From Bacteroidaceae bacterium (lineage in GTDB: Bacteria; Bacteroidota; Bacteroidia; Bacteroidales; Bacteroidaceae): a stretch of 59,250 nucleotides of DNA. Of this stretch, positions 44,891-58,839 are shown piece after piece. The translations under genes were made by a program, and so were the position numbers. How positions within the stretch are numbered: the stretch's first letter is position 1; every line of letters starts with the position of its first letter. The notes beneath the pieces are model-generated. The model was not told where the DNA came from and made no database searches. It saw only the letters and a list, made by a program, of their open reading frames with translations. Where the stretch lies: contig JAGBFX010000002.1 of assembly GCA_017936265.1 (NCBI GenBank), forward strand, positions 1-59,250, read 5' to 3'.

Positions 44891-44983
44891 GACAACGTGC
44901 GTTTTTCGCGACCCGTACGGCGCTATCTGCGTCAGCGCAGCGTGCGACCTATCGCTACGCACGTTATCGAAACTATTTACGAC
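44869..44983. repeat. GC-rich imperfect palindromic element
   Basis: Outer arms GTCGTAAGTA (44869-44878) and TATTTACGAC (44974-44983) match at 9/10; inner arms GACAACGTGCGT (44891-44902) and ACGCACGTTATC (44957-44968) at 11/12. The centre is GC-rich (about 44903-44956). It looks like a MITE/REP-type insertion or a scar of an inversion. Confidence 0.6.
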
Positions 44984-44984
44984 T

Positions 44985-47900
44985 TTATTTTACCAAAACT
45001 TTCTTGCCGTTGATAATGTATATGCCTTTTGTCGGGTTGTCTACACTTCTTCCGGCCGGGTCGTAAATAGTTTTTCCTTTTCCGTTTTCCGTTTCAACCT
45101 CGGAAATTCCTGTTTCAACCTCAACTGTTGATTTTTCCAATGTCCATACGCTTGCTCCCCAAGTGTATGGCTTTGTGAGCACATAACCCCATGCATCTGG
45201 GTTAGTGTACCAGCCATGTTCGCCGTCACCTGCTACAATGGCAATTCCCTTGTTGCCGGTGTCGGTGGTTGTCTCTTTAAGAGTCCATGCATATTCCTTA
45301 CCCACCTTGACGGTCTGGTCAATGGCGTCGCTGGTAATGTATGCCGGCTGGCCGTTGGCCTTGTTGTAGATGTTTACGGTGCCGTCGCTGTTTTTTGTGA
45401 AACTCCACAAGAAGTTGTCAGTGGTGCCTTTTGCCTTTGATTCTACGCGATTGTTGCCGAACGCTGCATAATAGTTTGTAAAGTAGGCATTACGTATGTA
45501 GTAGTATGTACCGGTATCAATTGCATCGGCCATTGTAGTACGTGGCATCATCTGGAACTGGTGGTAGAGCGCAACGTATGCATTATACTGTTGTTCGGTA
45601 ACGCCACCTTCTTTAACGGCAACTCCGGCTGGAGTTGTAACGTTCTTTAGGAGGTACTCAAGAGCTTCTTCTGTGGGCTCTCCAACCTTGCCGGGTTTTG
45701 CATTCAGGGCTATGATCTCGCATTTCCTTACAAGTCCTGCAAGTTGAACTGTAAAGTCTGTAACTTCGATAAACTTCCATGTGCCGTTATAGCAGAGTGC
45801 GGCCTCATCCTTTGCATATACATTGCCCGATGGCTCAGCGCTCAAGCGCTTGACGCTGCCTGTCATTGCTGCATTGTAACCGTTTACAGCGGAGATTGTA
45901 ACTGCACCGGGAACAAATGTTACATTTCGTGAGGCAATGGTTGCCTTGTCAATCCTGACCGGTGTTCCTGCATCGCTCACTTTTACAACGCTATTGTAGC
46001 TGTCCATTGTAATCTGTTTGCCGCTGTAGAGATTCTTCATTATGTAACCTCCGTCAACGGCCTCGAACTGCCACAACTCTTCGGGTTCAACCTGCGGAGT
46101 GTAGTGGAAACGTACGCCGTTCTCCTTTACATACAATGTGGAACCTGCATATTGGCGCTTGTAGTATGTTGATGCCGAAACAATCTGATATGTCTTTCCT
46201 GCTTCGGGTTGCATAACCGGGGCGTTCTTGTAAGCATTTATGGCTGTTGTCAGTTCTGTGATATCGTCACCGTTTACAGCGTCAAGTGCAGCTTGCAATG
46301 CATCATATACTTCTGCTGCAGGGTATCCTACGCCTCCACGGATGCTGCCTGCAAGAATCTCTTCGGCCTCCATGACAGCTGTTTCGGCAGCAGTGTATTC
46401 CTTTGGCTCAATGTAGTGCTTTGCGTATGTGTAGCCAAGAAGGTCGAGAATCTCGTCATGGCTTTGCAGACGACGGTAGAACCCGCCCCAATTCTTCTTG
46501 CTGCTTGGCAGCCAGCCTGTCTCGGCAACGGCAATCATACGTGGCAGCAACTGGTACTCAAGCTCAATGTTGTCGTTGAGTGTCTCTGCCCAAAGGTTAC
46601 ACTGAACACCCATGCAGTACTCCTCGCGTCCGCTGAGTGAACCTGCCGGGTTAAGTGAGTATGCCTCCTCAAGAGTGTTGGTGTTTGTATCGCTCCAACC
46701 GCCGTAGTAAGGTTCGTCAATTACAGTCTTGTCTGGGCCTACCTGCATGAAGTCGATATATACGTGTGAATATGGGGTTGCAATGCTCTTGAATCCTTTG
46801 TTGGCCGCCTCGGCTGTTTTTCCAAGGCTGTTCCAAGCCATGATAACCGGTTTTACTGCGTTGTCGCTTGTCCAGTGTGAAAGCAGCTCGTCCCATACTA
46901 CAATATCCTTTCCGTGTTTCTCCTTCAAGTATGTGCCAAGCTCCTCAACCAACCATGATTGGAGTTCGTGTACACCGGCAAGGCCCTCTTCCTGTACGCG
47001 TCGCAGACAGTCCTCGTTTGTCTGCCACTGGTCTGTGGGGCACTCATCACCGCCGATGTGTATGTAAGGGAATGGAAAAATTTCCGCCACATTGTCGAGT
47101 ACGCATTTAAGGAAATCGATGGTCTCATCCTTTCCGATGTTAAGGACATCTTTGGATATACCGCCGTCAAGACGAACTGAATACTCTTTTGTGGGGTCGC
47201 AACTTAGTTCGGGATAAGAAGTGACAGCTGCCACCATATGGCCGGGAAGGTCAATCTCTGGTAGTATGTCAATGTTGCGCTCTGCTGCGTATGCTACAAT
47301 CTCGCGCAAATCGTCCTGTGTGAAATACATTCCGCGGCCATACTCTGTGTCATCGAAGAATTTGCTGCCGTCACCGGGGCTTGTGAAAGAGCCTGAACGC
47401 ACGGCGCCCACTGTTGTCAATTTGGGGTATTCCGGAATTTCGATGCGCCAGCCCTGATCATCGGTCAAATGCCAGTGCAGGCGGTTCATCTTGTAGAGTG
47501 CCATAATATCGAGCACCTTCTTCACTTCGTCCTTGTCGAAGAAGTGGCGTGCGACATCCATCATGAATCCGCGGTGTCCGAACTGCGGCTGGTCGGTAAT
47601 GGTTACGAAAGGAATCTCCCATTTTGCCTCGCTGTTCAGTTCCTTGCCGAATAGGTCGCGTGGAAGCAGTTGCTTCAATGTCTGTATGGCATAGAAGAAA
47701 CCGGCCTTTGTGGCTGCCTTTATCTCAATGCCGTTCTCGTTTACATTAAATGTGTAGCCCTCGGCCGGCAGTGAAGCGTCGATAGCGAGCCATATCTCGC
47801 CTGCTGCAGCCTCGGCACCGCTCTCCTTTACGGCAAGTGTGGTGCCTGATGTGCTTGCGAGCATTGCGACAAAGTCGCTGACATATTTTGCAGTCTCCTC

Positions 47901-48506
47901 GCTCGGGTATGTGATAGCGCTGAGTGATGCAATAGCAAGCTTGCCTTCGCCTACAGTCATTTCGGCAGGGTAAGGGATGATTGATATGTTGCCGAGGTTC
48001 TCGAATACACTGTACTCTACAAACTGTACAGGGTTATTCTGGTCGCCTTTGTCCCAAAGTCCTACTCCGCGGTTCTCGCTCGGGCCACCCCAAAGGTTCA
48101 TGGAAATGGCTGTGTTGCCCTTAGGCTGAATCTCGTAGCCGCCGCTGTATGTGCTGTTGGTTGTGGCATTGATGAAGAACTTGCTGACGCCTGTTGCGCT
48201 TGCTGCCGCATTCACCATCTGGTTCTTTGCTGCAGAATTTACGTAAAGGATGTTGCCTTTCTTGTTTGTGAATGTGTAGCCGTCGGTTGCGTCACCGGTA
48301 ATCTTCCACAACTGTGCATCGCTGCCGGTTGCGGTTGCTGTGGTAATCTGCGCTCCGGCACTCTCTGCTGTCAGTGCGTTGCCGCCGTTCATGAACTGGA
48401 TGAGATACCACTTGGCATTCTCTTCGGTGCTGATTTCAGGGAAATTCTGTGAGTGGACACACATTCCCGATAAGAATAAAGACAGGATTAGAAATAGACG
48501 TTTCAT
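44985..48506 (-). CDS. Secreted GH20 beta-N-acetylhexosaminidase
   Basis: Removes terminal GlcNAc/GalNAc from host-type glycans. 1173 residues: signal peptide 1-19, a beta-trefoil-like domain (about 25-165), GH20b domain (about 175-310), and the GH20 barrel (about 312-660), with FGHRGFMMDVARHFF and the catalytic pair Asp487-Glu488 in HIGGDECPTDQW. C-terminal helical (about 690-770), trefoil-like and further beta domains follow, ending in a short sorting tail (YDPAGRSVDNPTKGIYIING). Starts 15 nt after the GH2 gene, so they form an operon. Substrate specificity is inferred from family. Confidence 0.93.
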   Translation of the reverse strand: MKRLFLILSLFLSGMCVHSQNFPEISTEENAKWYLIQFMNGGNALTAESAGAQITTATATGSDAQLWKITGDATDGYTFTNKKGNILYVNSAAKNQMVNAAASATGVSKFFINATTNSTYSGGYEIQPKGNTAISMNLWGGPSENRGVGLWDKGDQNNPVQFVEYSVFENLGNISIIPYPAEMTVGEGKLAIASLSAITYPSEETAKYVSDFVAMLASTSGTTLAVKESGAEAAAGEIWLAIDASLPAEGYTFNVNENGIEIKAATKAGFFYAIQTLKQLLPRDLFGKELNSEAKWEIPFVTITDQPQFGHRGFMMDVARHFFDKDEVKKVLDIMALYKMNRLHWHLTDDQGWRIEIPEYPKLTTVGAVRSGSFTSPGDGSKFFDDTEYGRGMYFTQDDLREIVAYAAERNIDILPEIDLPGHMVAAVTSYPELSCDPTKEYSVRLDGGISKDVLNIGKDETIDFLKCVLDNVAEIFPFPYIHIGGDECPTDQWQTNEDCLRRVQEEGLAGVHELQSWLVEELGTYLKEKHGKDIVVWDELLSHWTSDNAVKPVIMAWNSLGKTAEAANKGFKSIATPYSHVYIDFMQVGPDKTVIDEPYYGGWSDTNTNTLEEAYSLNPAGSLSGREEYCMGVQCNLWAETLNDNIELEYQLLPRMIAVAETGWLPSSKKNWGGFYRRLQSHDEILDLLGYTYAKHYIEPKEYTAAETAVMEAEEILAGSIRGGVGYPAAEVYDALQAALDAVNGDDITELTTAINAYKNAPVMQPEAGKTYQIVSASTYYKRQYAGSTLYVKENGVRFHYTPQVEPEELWQFEAVDGGYIMKNLYSGKQITMDSYNSVVKVSDAGTPVRIDKATIASRNVTFVPGAVTISAVNGYNAAMTGSVKRLSAEPSGNVYAKDEAALCYNGTWKFIEVTDFTVQLAGLVRKCEIIALNAKPGKVGEPTEEALEYLLKNVTTPAGVAVKEGGVTEQQYNAYVALYHQFQMMPRTTMADAIDTGTYYYIRNAYFTNYYAAFGNNRVESKAKGTTDNFLWSFTKNSDGTVNIYNKANGQPAYITSDAIDQTVKVGKEYAWTLKETTTDTGNKGIAIVAGDGEHGWYTNPDAWGYVLTKPYTWGASVWTLEKSTVEVETGISEVETENGKGKTIYDPAGRSVDNPTKGIYIINGKKVLVK

Positions 48507-48521
48507 ATTATGCTTATTTTT

Positions 48522-52895
<4,374 letters not shown>

Positions 52896-52992
52896 TTATC
52901 TCTAATGTGCAAAATAAGTCAATTAATTTTTATAACTACCCCCCCTGTGTTAAAAAATGTAAAAGCGATTATACGCTCTTTGAAATAAATTT

Positions 52993-53038
52993 ATTTCACT
53001 CGCTTGCATAAACTTTCGCTCGTTTATTCGTACCTTTG
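52993..53038 (+). promoter_or_regulatory. CGCTCG/TAnnTTTG promoter module ahead of surE
   Basis: TTTCGCTCG (53014-53022), 8 nt, TACCTTTG (53031-53038), the same spacing as the modules before the M23 peptidase. A degenerate copy, TTTCACTCG then AACTTTCG, lies just upstream (from 52993). Predicted leader about 15 nt. Confidence 0.6.
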
Positions 53039-53060
53039 CACATGAAAATGAGATGATGCT

Positions 53061-53822
53061 ATGAAAGAAAGACCTTTGATTTTGGTTTCCAACGATGATG
53101 GCTATTTGGCAAAAGGAATTAACTGTCTGGTTGGTGTGTTGCGTGAGTTCGGTGATGTGGTTGTAGTGGCTCCCCATACGGGACGCTCGGGAAAGGGGTG
53201 TGCAATAACAAGCGAGACGCCCATAAAGCTCTCCCTGATTTCATCGGAACCGGGCCTTGAAATTTACTCTTGTACAGGTACCCCAAGCGATTGTGTGAAA
53301 CTTGCCTGTCATGCTGTGCTCAGCCGTAAGCCTGACCTTGTTGTCGGTGGTATAAACCATGGTGACAACTCGGCTGTCAATGCTCATTACTCGGGTACCA
53401 TGGGTGTTGTGCTTGAGGGTTGCATGAAGGGGATTCCTTCTGTCGCTTTCTCGCTCTGTTCACATGATGCCGACGCTGACTTTACTCCTACCTATGATAT
53501 CATACGCAAAGTGGTGGCTCAGGTTCTCGATAGGGGTCTGCCCGTCGGCAGCTGCCTTAACGTGAATTTCCCCGACTCGCCCTCCTATGCAGGCATAAGG
53601 GTATGCCGTCAGGCTGTGGGCAGCTGGGTCAACGAGTGGGCATCGCATAATCATCCGCGCGGGGGCGAGTGGTGGTGGCTTACCGGTGATTTTGTTGTTG
53701 AAGACAAGGACCCTATGGCCGACCGCGTAGCTCTCAACAATAATTATGTGGCAATAACCCCGACAACGATAGACTTTACCGATTACCGCCTGCTCAAAGA
53801 GATGCAGCAGTGGAATTTTTAA
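53061..53822 (+). CDS. surE: 5'/3'-nucleotidase SurE
   Basis: A metal-dependent phosphatase acting on nucleoside 5'- and 3'-monophosphates. The 253-residue protein starts KERPLILVSNDDGYLAKG with the Asp-Asp metal-binding pair in SNDDG, followed by APHTGRSGKGCAIT and the GGINHGDN motif with the Asn/Asp ligands. Length is normal. It is the first gene of a pair with lpxB, 24 nt apart. Confidence 0.95.
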   Translation: MKERPLILVSNDDGYLAKGINCLVGVLREFGDVVVVAPHTGRSGKGCAITSETPIKLSLISSEPGLEIYSCTGTPSDCVKLACHAVLSRKPDLVVGGINHGDNSAVNAHYSGTMGVVLEGCMKGIPSVAFSLCSHDADADFTPTYDIIRKVVAQVLDRGLPVGSCLNVNFPDSPSYAGIRVCRQAVGSWVNEWASHNHPRGGEWWWLTGDFVVEDKDPMADRVALNNNYVAITPTTIDFTDYRLLKEMQQWNF

Positions 53823-53846
53823 TAACTTACAATCAATTGTGTTACA

Positions 53847-54995
53847 ATGAAATACTATCTTCTGGTTGGCGAGGCGTCGGGTGATTTGCATGCATCGAAT
53901 CTGATGAAGGCGATAAAGGCGGCCGACAATGCGGCAGAGTTCCGTTTCTTTGGCGGTGACCTTATGTCCGCAGTCGGCGGAGAACGTGTCAGGCACTATC
54001 GTGACACGGCTTTCATGGGCTTTGTGCCTGTTTTGCTGCATCTGCGTTCGATATTCTCGAACATGAGTTTCTGCAAGAAGGACATTGTTGCCTGGAATCC
54101 CGATGTGCTGATACTCGTTGACTACCCGGGCTTCAATCTCTCGATTGCGGAATACATACACAAGAATACCGATATTCCTGTATATTACTACATTTCTCCG
54201 AAGATATGGGCGTGGAAAGAGCACCGCATCAAGAATATCAAACGCGATGTCGATGAGCTTTTTTCAATCCTTCCGTTTGAAATCGAGTTCTTCGAGAAGA
54301 AGCATGACTATAAGATAAACTATGTAGGTAACCCTTGTGTGGATGCGGTAGATGCCTTTCTGCGTGGCAATCCCGAGGAACGTGCCTCATTCATGCGCCG
54401 TAATGCCATTCCCGACAAACCGGTCGTGGCACTTCTGGCGGGAAGCCGCAAGCAGGAGATTACCGCTAATCTGCCAGTCATGCTCCAGGCAATGAAGGAT
54501 TTTCCCGGGTATCAGCCGGTAATTGCAGGTGCTCCGGGCATTGACAGGGATTTTTATAAGCCTTATCTTGAGGATGGTGCATGTATTGTCTTCGGCGAGA
54601 CATATAATATTCTGAACAATGCCCATGCGGCTCTTGTGACATCGGGTACAGCTACTCTTGAGACGGGTATATTCAGGGTGCCTCAGGTAGTATGTTATGC
54701 GACTCCTATGGCGCGTCTCTACTCATGGCTAAAGAAACGTTTCCTGAAGGTCCGGTTCGTCTCGCTTGTCAATCTTGTTGCGGGAAAAGAGGTCGTGCGT
54801 GAGCTTGTCGCTGCCGATATGCGTCTCGAGAATGTCAAGGCTGAGCTTGCAAAGATTCTGCCTGTTGATGGGGAGGAAAGGAAAACGATGCTCAATGAGT
54901 ATGACCGCATGCTCGAGATTCTCGGCGAGGCAGGTGCGTCGGAGCGTGCAGCCGGTATGATGGTAAAGTTGTTGAAAGAAAGGAAGGGCGGTTAA
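53847..54995 (+). CDS. lpxB: Lipid-A-disaccharide synthase
   Basis: LpxB joins UDP-2,3-diacylglucosamine and lipid X into the lipid A disaccharide at the inner-membrane face. The 382-residue protein begins MKYYLLVGEASGDLHASNL, the LpxB signature, and carries VDYPGFNLSIAEY, YYISPKIWAWKEHR, LLAGSRKQEI and the GTATLETGIF donor-site segment. A full-length, intact gene indicates that this organism makes LPS/lipid A. Confidence 0.96.
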   Translation: MKYYLLVGEASGDLHASNLMKAIKAADNAAEFRFFGGDLMSAVGGERVRHYRDTAFMGFVPVLLHLRSIFSNMSFCKKDIVAWNPDVLILVDYPGFNLSIAEYIHKNTDIPVYYYISPKIWAWKEHRIKNIKRDVDELFSILPFEIEFFEKKHDYKINYVGNPCVDAVDAFLRGNPEERASFMRRNAIPDKPVVALLAGSRKQEITANLPVMLQAMKDFPGYQPVIAGAPGIDRDFYKPYLEDGACIVFGETYNILNNAHAALVTSGTATLETGIFRVPQVVCYATPMARLYSWLKKRFLKVRFVSLVNLVAGKEVVRELVAADMRLENVKAELAKILPVDGEERKTMLNEYDRMLEILGEAGASERAAGMMVKLLKERKGG

Positions 54996-55130
54996 TGTTT
55001 ATTGTTTAATGTTTAATGAAGTGGTAATTCCACTTAGCTTTATACTCTTTACATTAAACCTTAAACATTCCGCATTAAACAAAAATATGGTCCTGTTCCC
55101 TCTTTGAACATTTAACATTCTACATTAAAC
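54996..55130. repeat. Dispersed TTTAATG/CATTAAAC words in the lpxB-cdsA spacer
   Basis: Plus-strand GTTTAATGTTTAATG-like words near 54996-55020 are followed by inverted ones (ACATTAAAC, GCATTAAAC, ACATTAAAC) at about 55050-55130, with a small AAGTGG/CCACTT hairpin between. No gene. Confidence 0.5.
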
Positions 55131-55133
55131 AAT

Positions 55134-55169
55134 AACAGTGCAGGACGGCAATAGCCGTCCTGCACTGTT
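55134..55169. terminator. Bidirectional terminator between lpxB and cdsA
   Basis: A perfect 15-bp stem (55134-55148 with 55155-55169), core CAGGACGG/CCGTCCTG, with a 6-nt loop, just past the cdsA stop on the minus strand. Confidence 0.85.
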
Positions 55170-55184
55170 GTATTCTATTGATTA

Positions 55185-56021
55185 TCAAATCTGTCCTATG
55201 AGGCTCAAGTATGCAATCACGCTTGGCGTGGCGAGTATCGTGCTGTCGAAACGGTCAAGCATTCCTCCATGTCCGGGCAGTATGTTGCCTGAATCCTTGA
55301 TCTGCATCTCGCGTTTCATGCACGACTCAATAAGGTCGCCGAGTGTTGCTGTTGCTACCACTATGGCTGCCATGCCGGTCCACTGCCATACGTTCATGAT
55401 GTCCGAGATGTATGAGAGCGCTACTCCTGCGGCAATAGCCACGATTGCTCCACCGGCAAAACCCTCCCAGGTCTTCTTGGGCGATACGCGCTCGAACATC
55501 TTGTGACGTCCCATAGTACAGCCTATACAGAATGCACCGGTGTCGTTACACCATATGAAAATGAATATGCATAGCGGCAGCAGCATGTTGTAGGTCTCTC
55601 CCTCGGCAGCCCCTGCTGTTGAGAGGAGATTGAGCATTGCGAATGGCAGTGCTGCATATACCTGACTCAGCGTGAAATAGGCAAAATTGTCGAGCTTGCT
55701 TCCCTTGATGCTGAATACCTGCTGGATGAAAACGTATACCACAAGCGCTATGTACGGCGCGAATACGGCAAGCTTGTGTTCAAAGCCCAAATGGTAAACC
55801 GCGAAGAATGCTGCAAAGAGGTATCCTCCGCCGAGTATCGCCCACCATTTGCTGAAGGTGGTCTTTTTGTGCTTGGCTATAAGTGTGCAGAACTCCTTTA
55901 CCGAGAGCATTGTCACGATGAGGAACAATAGCCCGAAGTAATTTTTACCTAACCACATTGAGCCTATCAGCACTATGCCGAAGACAAGGCCCGTCGCTAC
56001 GCGTGTAAGAAAGTTTTTCAT
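55185..56021 (-). CDS. cdsA: Phosphatidate cytidylyltransferase
   Basis: Makes CDP-diacylglycerol from phosphatidic acid and CTP, the entry to phospholipid synthesis. The 278-residue polytopic membrane protein has about seven to eight helices and the diagnostic C-terminal signature CMKREMQIKDSGNILPGHGG followed by MLDRFDS. Start ATG at 56021 lies 26 nt after ftsH, so it is the last gene of rsfS-ftsH-cdsA. Confidence 0.95.
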   Translation of the reverse strand: MKNFLTRVATGLVFGIVLIGSMWLGKNYFGLLFLIVTMLSVKEFCTLIAKHKKTTFSKWWAILGGGYLFAAFFAVYHLGFEHKLAVFAPYIALVVYVFIQQVFSIKGSKLDNFAYFTLSQVYAALPFAMLNLLSTAGAAEGETYNMLLPLCIFIFIWCNDTGAFCIGCTMGRHKMFERVSPKKTWEGFAGGAIVAIAAGVALSYISDIMNVWQWTGMAAIVVATATLGDLIESCMKREMQIKDSGNILPGHGGMLDRFDSTILATPSVIAYLSLIGQI

Positions 56022-56047
56022 TTTGTCAGTTTATAGTGTTTCTTTTC

Positions 56048-58021
56048 TTATTCTTCCTCAGCTTCTGCGGGGCTCTCCTGCGGAGTCGTGCCGGCCTGTG
56101 ATTCGCTGTTTACGTTGCTGTCGAAGATTTCCTCGCTGCGTGAGGCCCAGGGGCGCTTGCCGAAAATCTTCTCGACGTCCTCGGCGAAGATAACCTCTTT
56201 CTCTATAAGAATCTTTGCAAGTTCGGCATGGCCCTCCTTGTGTTCGCTGAGGATTACCTTTGCTCTCTCGTACTGCTCTGTTATCATCTTGTGTACCTCG
56301 CCGTCGATGGCCTCGGCTGTCTTCTCGCTGTAGGGTCGGTTGAACGAGTACTCCTGATTGTTGTAGTAGCAGAGGTTCGAGAGCTTGTCGCTCATGCCCG
56401 CGTATGCAACCATGGCGTATGCCTGCTTGGTGACACGCTCAAGGTCATTCATGGCACCTGTGGATATGTGGCCGATGAAAGTCTCCTCGGCTGCGCGTCC
56501 TCCAAGGGTGGCGCACATCTCATCGAGCATCTGTTCCTTGGTCGTTATCTGTCGCTCCTCGGGCATGTACCATGCCGCTCCGAGCGCTCTGCCTCGTGGA
56601 ACGATTGTAACCTTGATGAGTGGGTTCGCATGCTCGAGGAACCATGATATTGTGGCATGGCCGGCCTCGTGGATGGCGATAGCCTCCTTCTCCTTTTGTG
56701 TGAGAACCTTGGTCTTCTTCTCAAGGCCGCCTATGATGCGGTCGATGGCGTCAAGGAAGTCCTGCTTGTCGATGGCTCTCTTATGCTTGCGCGCGGCAAT
56801 AAGTGCCGACTCGTTGCATACATTTGCAATGTCCGCGCCCGAAAAACCCGGTGTCTGGCGTGACAGCAGGTCTACATCTACCGACGGGTCGAGCTTCAGC
56901 GGACGCATATGTACGCCGAAGATAGCCTTACGCTCGTTGAGGTCGGGCAGGTCTACATGTATCTGGCGGTCGAATCGTCCTGCGCGCAGCAGAGCCTTGT
57001 CTAGGATGTCGGCACGGTTGGTTGCTGCAATGACAATTATGCCGCTGTTGGTCCCGAAACCGTCCATCTCGGTAAGCAACTGGTTGAGGGTGCTCTCGCG
57101 CTCATCGTTGCCGCCCATCGAAGGGTTCTTGCCGCGGGCACGTCCTACTGCGTCAATCTCATCAATGAATACGATGCAAGGGGCTTTCTCCTTTGCCTGG
57201 CGGAAGAGGTCGCGGACACGTGATGCGCCTACACCAACGAACATCTCCACGAAGTCGGAGCCCGACATCGAGAAGAACGGAACGTTCGCCTCGCCTGCCA
57301 CAGCCTTCGCGAGCAGGGTCTTTCCTGTTCCCGGAGGGCCTACCAACAAGGCACCCTTGGGTATCTTGCCTCCAAGCTCGGTGTATATCCTCGGGTTCTT
57401 CAAGAAGTCGACTATTTCCTTGACCTCCTGTTTTGCCCCCTCCTGTCCTGCTACATCCTTGAAGGTTATCGTCGGGGTATTGTTCTTGTCGAACAGCTTG
57501 GCCTGTGATTTCCCTACGTTGAACACGCCGCCGCCGGCTCCACCGCCACCGCCACTCATGCGGCGCATTATGAAAATCCAGAAGATGATGATAATGAGGA
57601 AAGGTCCGACGCTCCACAGGAAGTTGCTGAAGAAGCCATTCTCCTTCTTGTAGGTCAATGAGCCGTCGAACTTCACTTTGCCGTTCTCATCGGGCTGCTT
57701 CATCTCGAATATGTACTCATCGAAATTGTCGGTCGAGCCTATTGTGGTTATCACAATCTGACGCGATTTCTCATCCAGTAGCTCCTTCGGGAATACATAT
57801 CCAGCCGAGTCCTTCTTCAGGTAGGCCTCCGCCTCGCCGTTCTCGTTTACGGTAATCTCCTCAATGTATCCTTTGGCAATGTATTCTCTTAGGTCGGAGT
57901 ATCTTATTTCCTTGAACTGGTTCTTGCCGTCCTCTCCGAACAGCAGTATCGACATCAGGATTCCGCCTGCAACGATGTAGAACCATGTGAAGTTGAATTT
58001 AGGTTTTCCTATTTTGGTCAT
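56048..58021 (-). CDS. ftsH: ATP-dependent membrane protease FtsH
   Basis: A membrane AAA+ zinc protease degrading misfolded membrane and regulatory proteins. The start is the ATG at 58021 ([13 protein letters not shown]), giving 657 residues; the open frame to 58261 is out-of-frame extension overlapping rsfS. Two membrane helices (about 14-30 and 125-145) bracket a periplasmic domain. Walker [18 protein letters not shown], Walker [34 protein letters not shown], and the zinc site His451-Glu452 in HEAGH are intact. A Gly-rich linker ([12 protein letters not shown]) precedes the ATPase. Confidence 0.97.
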   Translation of the reverse strand: MTKIGKPKFNFTWFYIVAGGILMSILLFGEDGKNQFKEIRYSDLREYIAKGYIEEITVNENGEAEAYLKKDSAGYVFPKELLDEKSRQIVITTIGSTDNFDEYIFEMKQPDENGKVKFDGSLTYKKENGFFSNFLWSVGPFLIIIIFWIFIMRRMSGGGGGAGGGVFNVGKSQAKLFDKNNTPTITFKDVAGQEGAKQEVKEIVDFLKNPRIYTELGGKIPKGALLVGPPGTGKTLLAKAVAGEANVPFFSMSGSDFVEMFVGVGASRVRDLFRQAKEKAPCIVFIDEIDAVGRARGKNPSMGGNDERESTLNQLLTEMDGFGTNSGIIVIAATNRADILDKALLRAGRFDRQIHVDLPDLNERKAIFGVHMRPLKLDPSVDVDLLSRQTPGFSGADIANVCNESALIAARKHKRAIDKQDFLDAIDRIIGGLEKKTKVLTQKEKEAIAIHEAGHATISWFLEHANPLIKVTIVPRGRALGAAWYMPEERQITTKEQMLDEMCATLGGRAAEETFIGHISTGAMNDLERVTKQAYAMVAYAGMSDKLSNLCYYNNQEYSFNRPYSEKTAEAIDGEVHKMITEQYERAKVILSEHKEGHAELAKILIEKEVIFAEDVEKIFGKRPWASRSEEIFDSNVNSESQAGTTPQESPAEAEEE

Positions 58022-58070
58022 ATAAAAAAAGATGTTCTGTTTATGTTGGGTCTCTTTTGACCTTGACAAT

Positions 58071-58442
58071 TCAGTCAAGGTCGGGTATCTCGGTTGTCTT
58101 TGCGTCCGCCCAAAGGTGTTCGATGTCATAGAATGCGCGCACGTCGGGCAGGAACACGTGTACCAGAATATCGCCATAGTCCATCGCCACCCACTGGCTG
58201 TTGCGCAGGCCGTCAATCGCGTATGGTTTCTTTCCGCAATTCTCGCGTACGGTGTCGGCAACGGAGTCTGTTATGGCGCTGACCTGATTGGGCGAGTTTC
58301 CTTGACATATAACAAAATAGTCGCACACGCTGTTGCCGAGGTTCAGCATGTCTACAACAACAATGCCTTTACCCTTTTTATCCTGAATTCCCTCAATAAT
58401 CTGTTCTATCAGTTCTTTTGCTTCAATTTTCTTTTCTTGCAT
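58071..58442 (-). CDS. rsfS: Ribosomal silencing factor RsfS
   Basis: RsfS (Iojap family) binds ribosomal protein L14 and blocks subunit joining when nutrients are short. About 123 residues starting at the ATG at 58442 (MQEKKIEAKELIEQ); the longer frame begins with TTG at 58463. Conserved pieces: VVVDMLNLGNSVCDYFVICQG and GLRNSQWVAMDYGDILVHVF. First gene of rsfS-ftsH-cdsA, 49 nt from ftsH. Confidence 0.94.
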   Translation of the reverse strand: MQEKKIEAKELIEQIIEGIQDKKGKGIVVVDMLNLGNSVCDYFVICQGNSPNQVSAITDSVADTVRENCGKKPYAIDGLRNSQWVAMDYGDILVHVFLPDVRAFYDIEHLWADAKTTEIPDLD

Positions 58443-58579
58443 ATATTTATAATATGTTTTCAATTACACAAAGGAGTATTACAAGAACTATGCCAAACGG
58501 TTCCCGTGCATCAGTCTTTGATAAAGTGTGACAAAATGTCTGTTATCTTCTCCTTGTTTTACAGTGAACTTCCTATTTG

Positions 58580-58587
58580 CAAAGATA
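58580..58587 (-). promoter_or_regulatory. -7 box for the rsfS-ftsH-cdsA operon
   Basis: The minus strand reads TATCTTTG, a perfect match, giving a leader of about 130 nt before rsfS. The rest of the 58464-58736 spacer holds only this and the tRNA promoter. Confidence 0.6.
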
Positions 58588-58690
58588 CCTTTTTTTTGTC
58601 TATATTAAAACAGTAGGCCTCATTTTTGCCCTGTTTCCTCGGTAATTGGAACTTTTTTCCTTTTTTTGTGATAAAAAAATCGGGAAAATG

Positions 58691-58720
58691 TTTGTTTTAT
58701 CAAAAAATGTTGTACCTTTG
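58691..58720 (+). promoter_or_regulatory. Promoter of tRNA-Gln
   Basis: TTTG (58691-58694), 18 nt, TACCTTTG (58713-58720): a near-perfect Bacteroidota promoter ending 16 nt before the tRNA. Confidence 0.75.
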
Positions 58721-58736
58721 CATCGCAATTAAGCAT

Positions 58737-58807
58737 TGGGCTATGGTGTAATGGTAACACTGCAGATTCTGGTCCTGCCTTTCCTGGTTCGAGTCCGGGT
58801 AGCCCAA
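58737..58807 (+). tRNA. tRNA-Gln (CTG anticodon)
   Basis: A 71-nt cloverleaf: acceptor TGGGCTA/TAGCCCA, D-loop with TGTAATGGTAAC, anticodon loop TTCTGGT with CTG at 58769-58771, and T-arm GGTTCGAGTCC. The CTG anticodon and T1-A72 pair fit glutamine. One A-C mismatch closes the anticodon stem. CCA is not fully encoded. Confidence 0.95.
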
Positions 58808-58810
58808 CAG

Positions 58811-58839
58811 AGAGCTTCAGTTATACTGAGGCTCTTTTT
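58811..58839 (+). terminator. Terminator of tRNA-Gln
   Basis: AGAGCTTCAG pairs with CTGAGGCTCT (one U-G) around TTATA, followed by TTTT, directly after the tRNA. Confidence 0.8.

Noticed and set aside
58022-58261. N-terminal extension of ftsH overlapping rsfS
   Set aside because: The extra 80 residues are an out-of-frame reading of rsfS; the ATG at 58021 gives normal FtsH.
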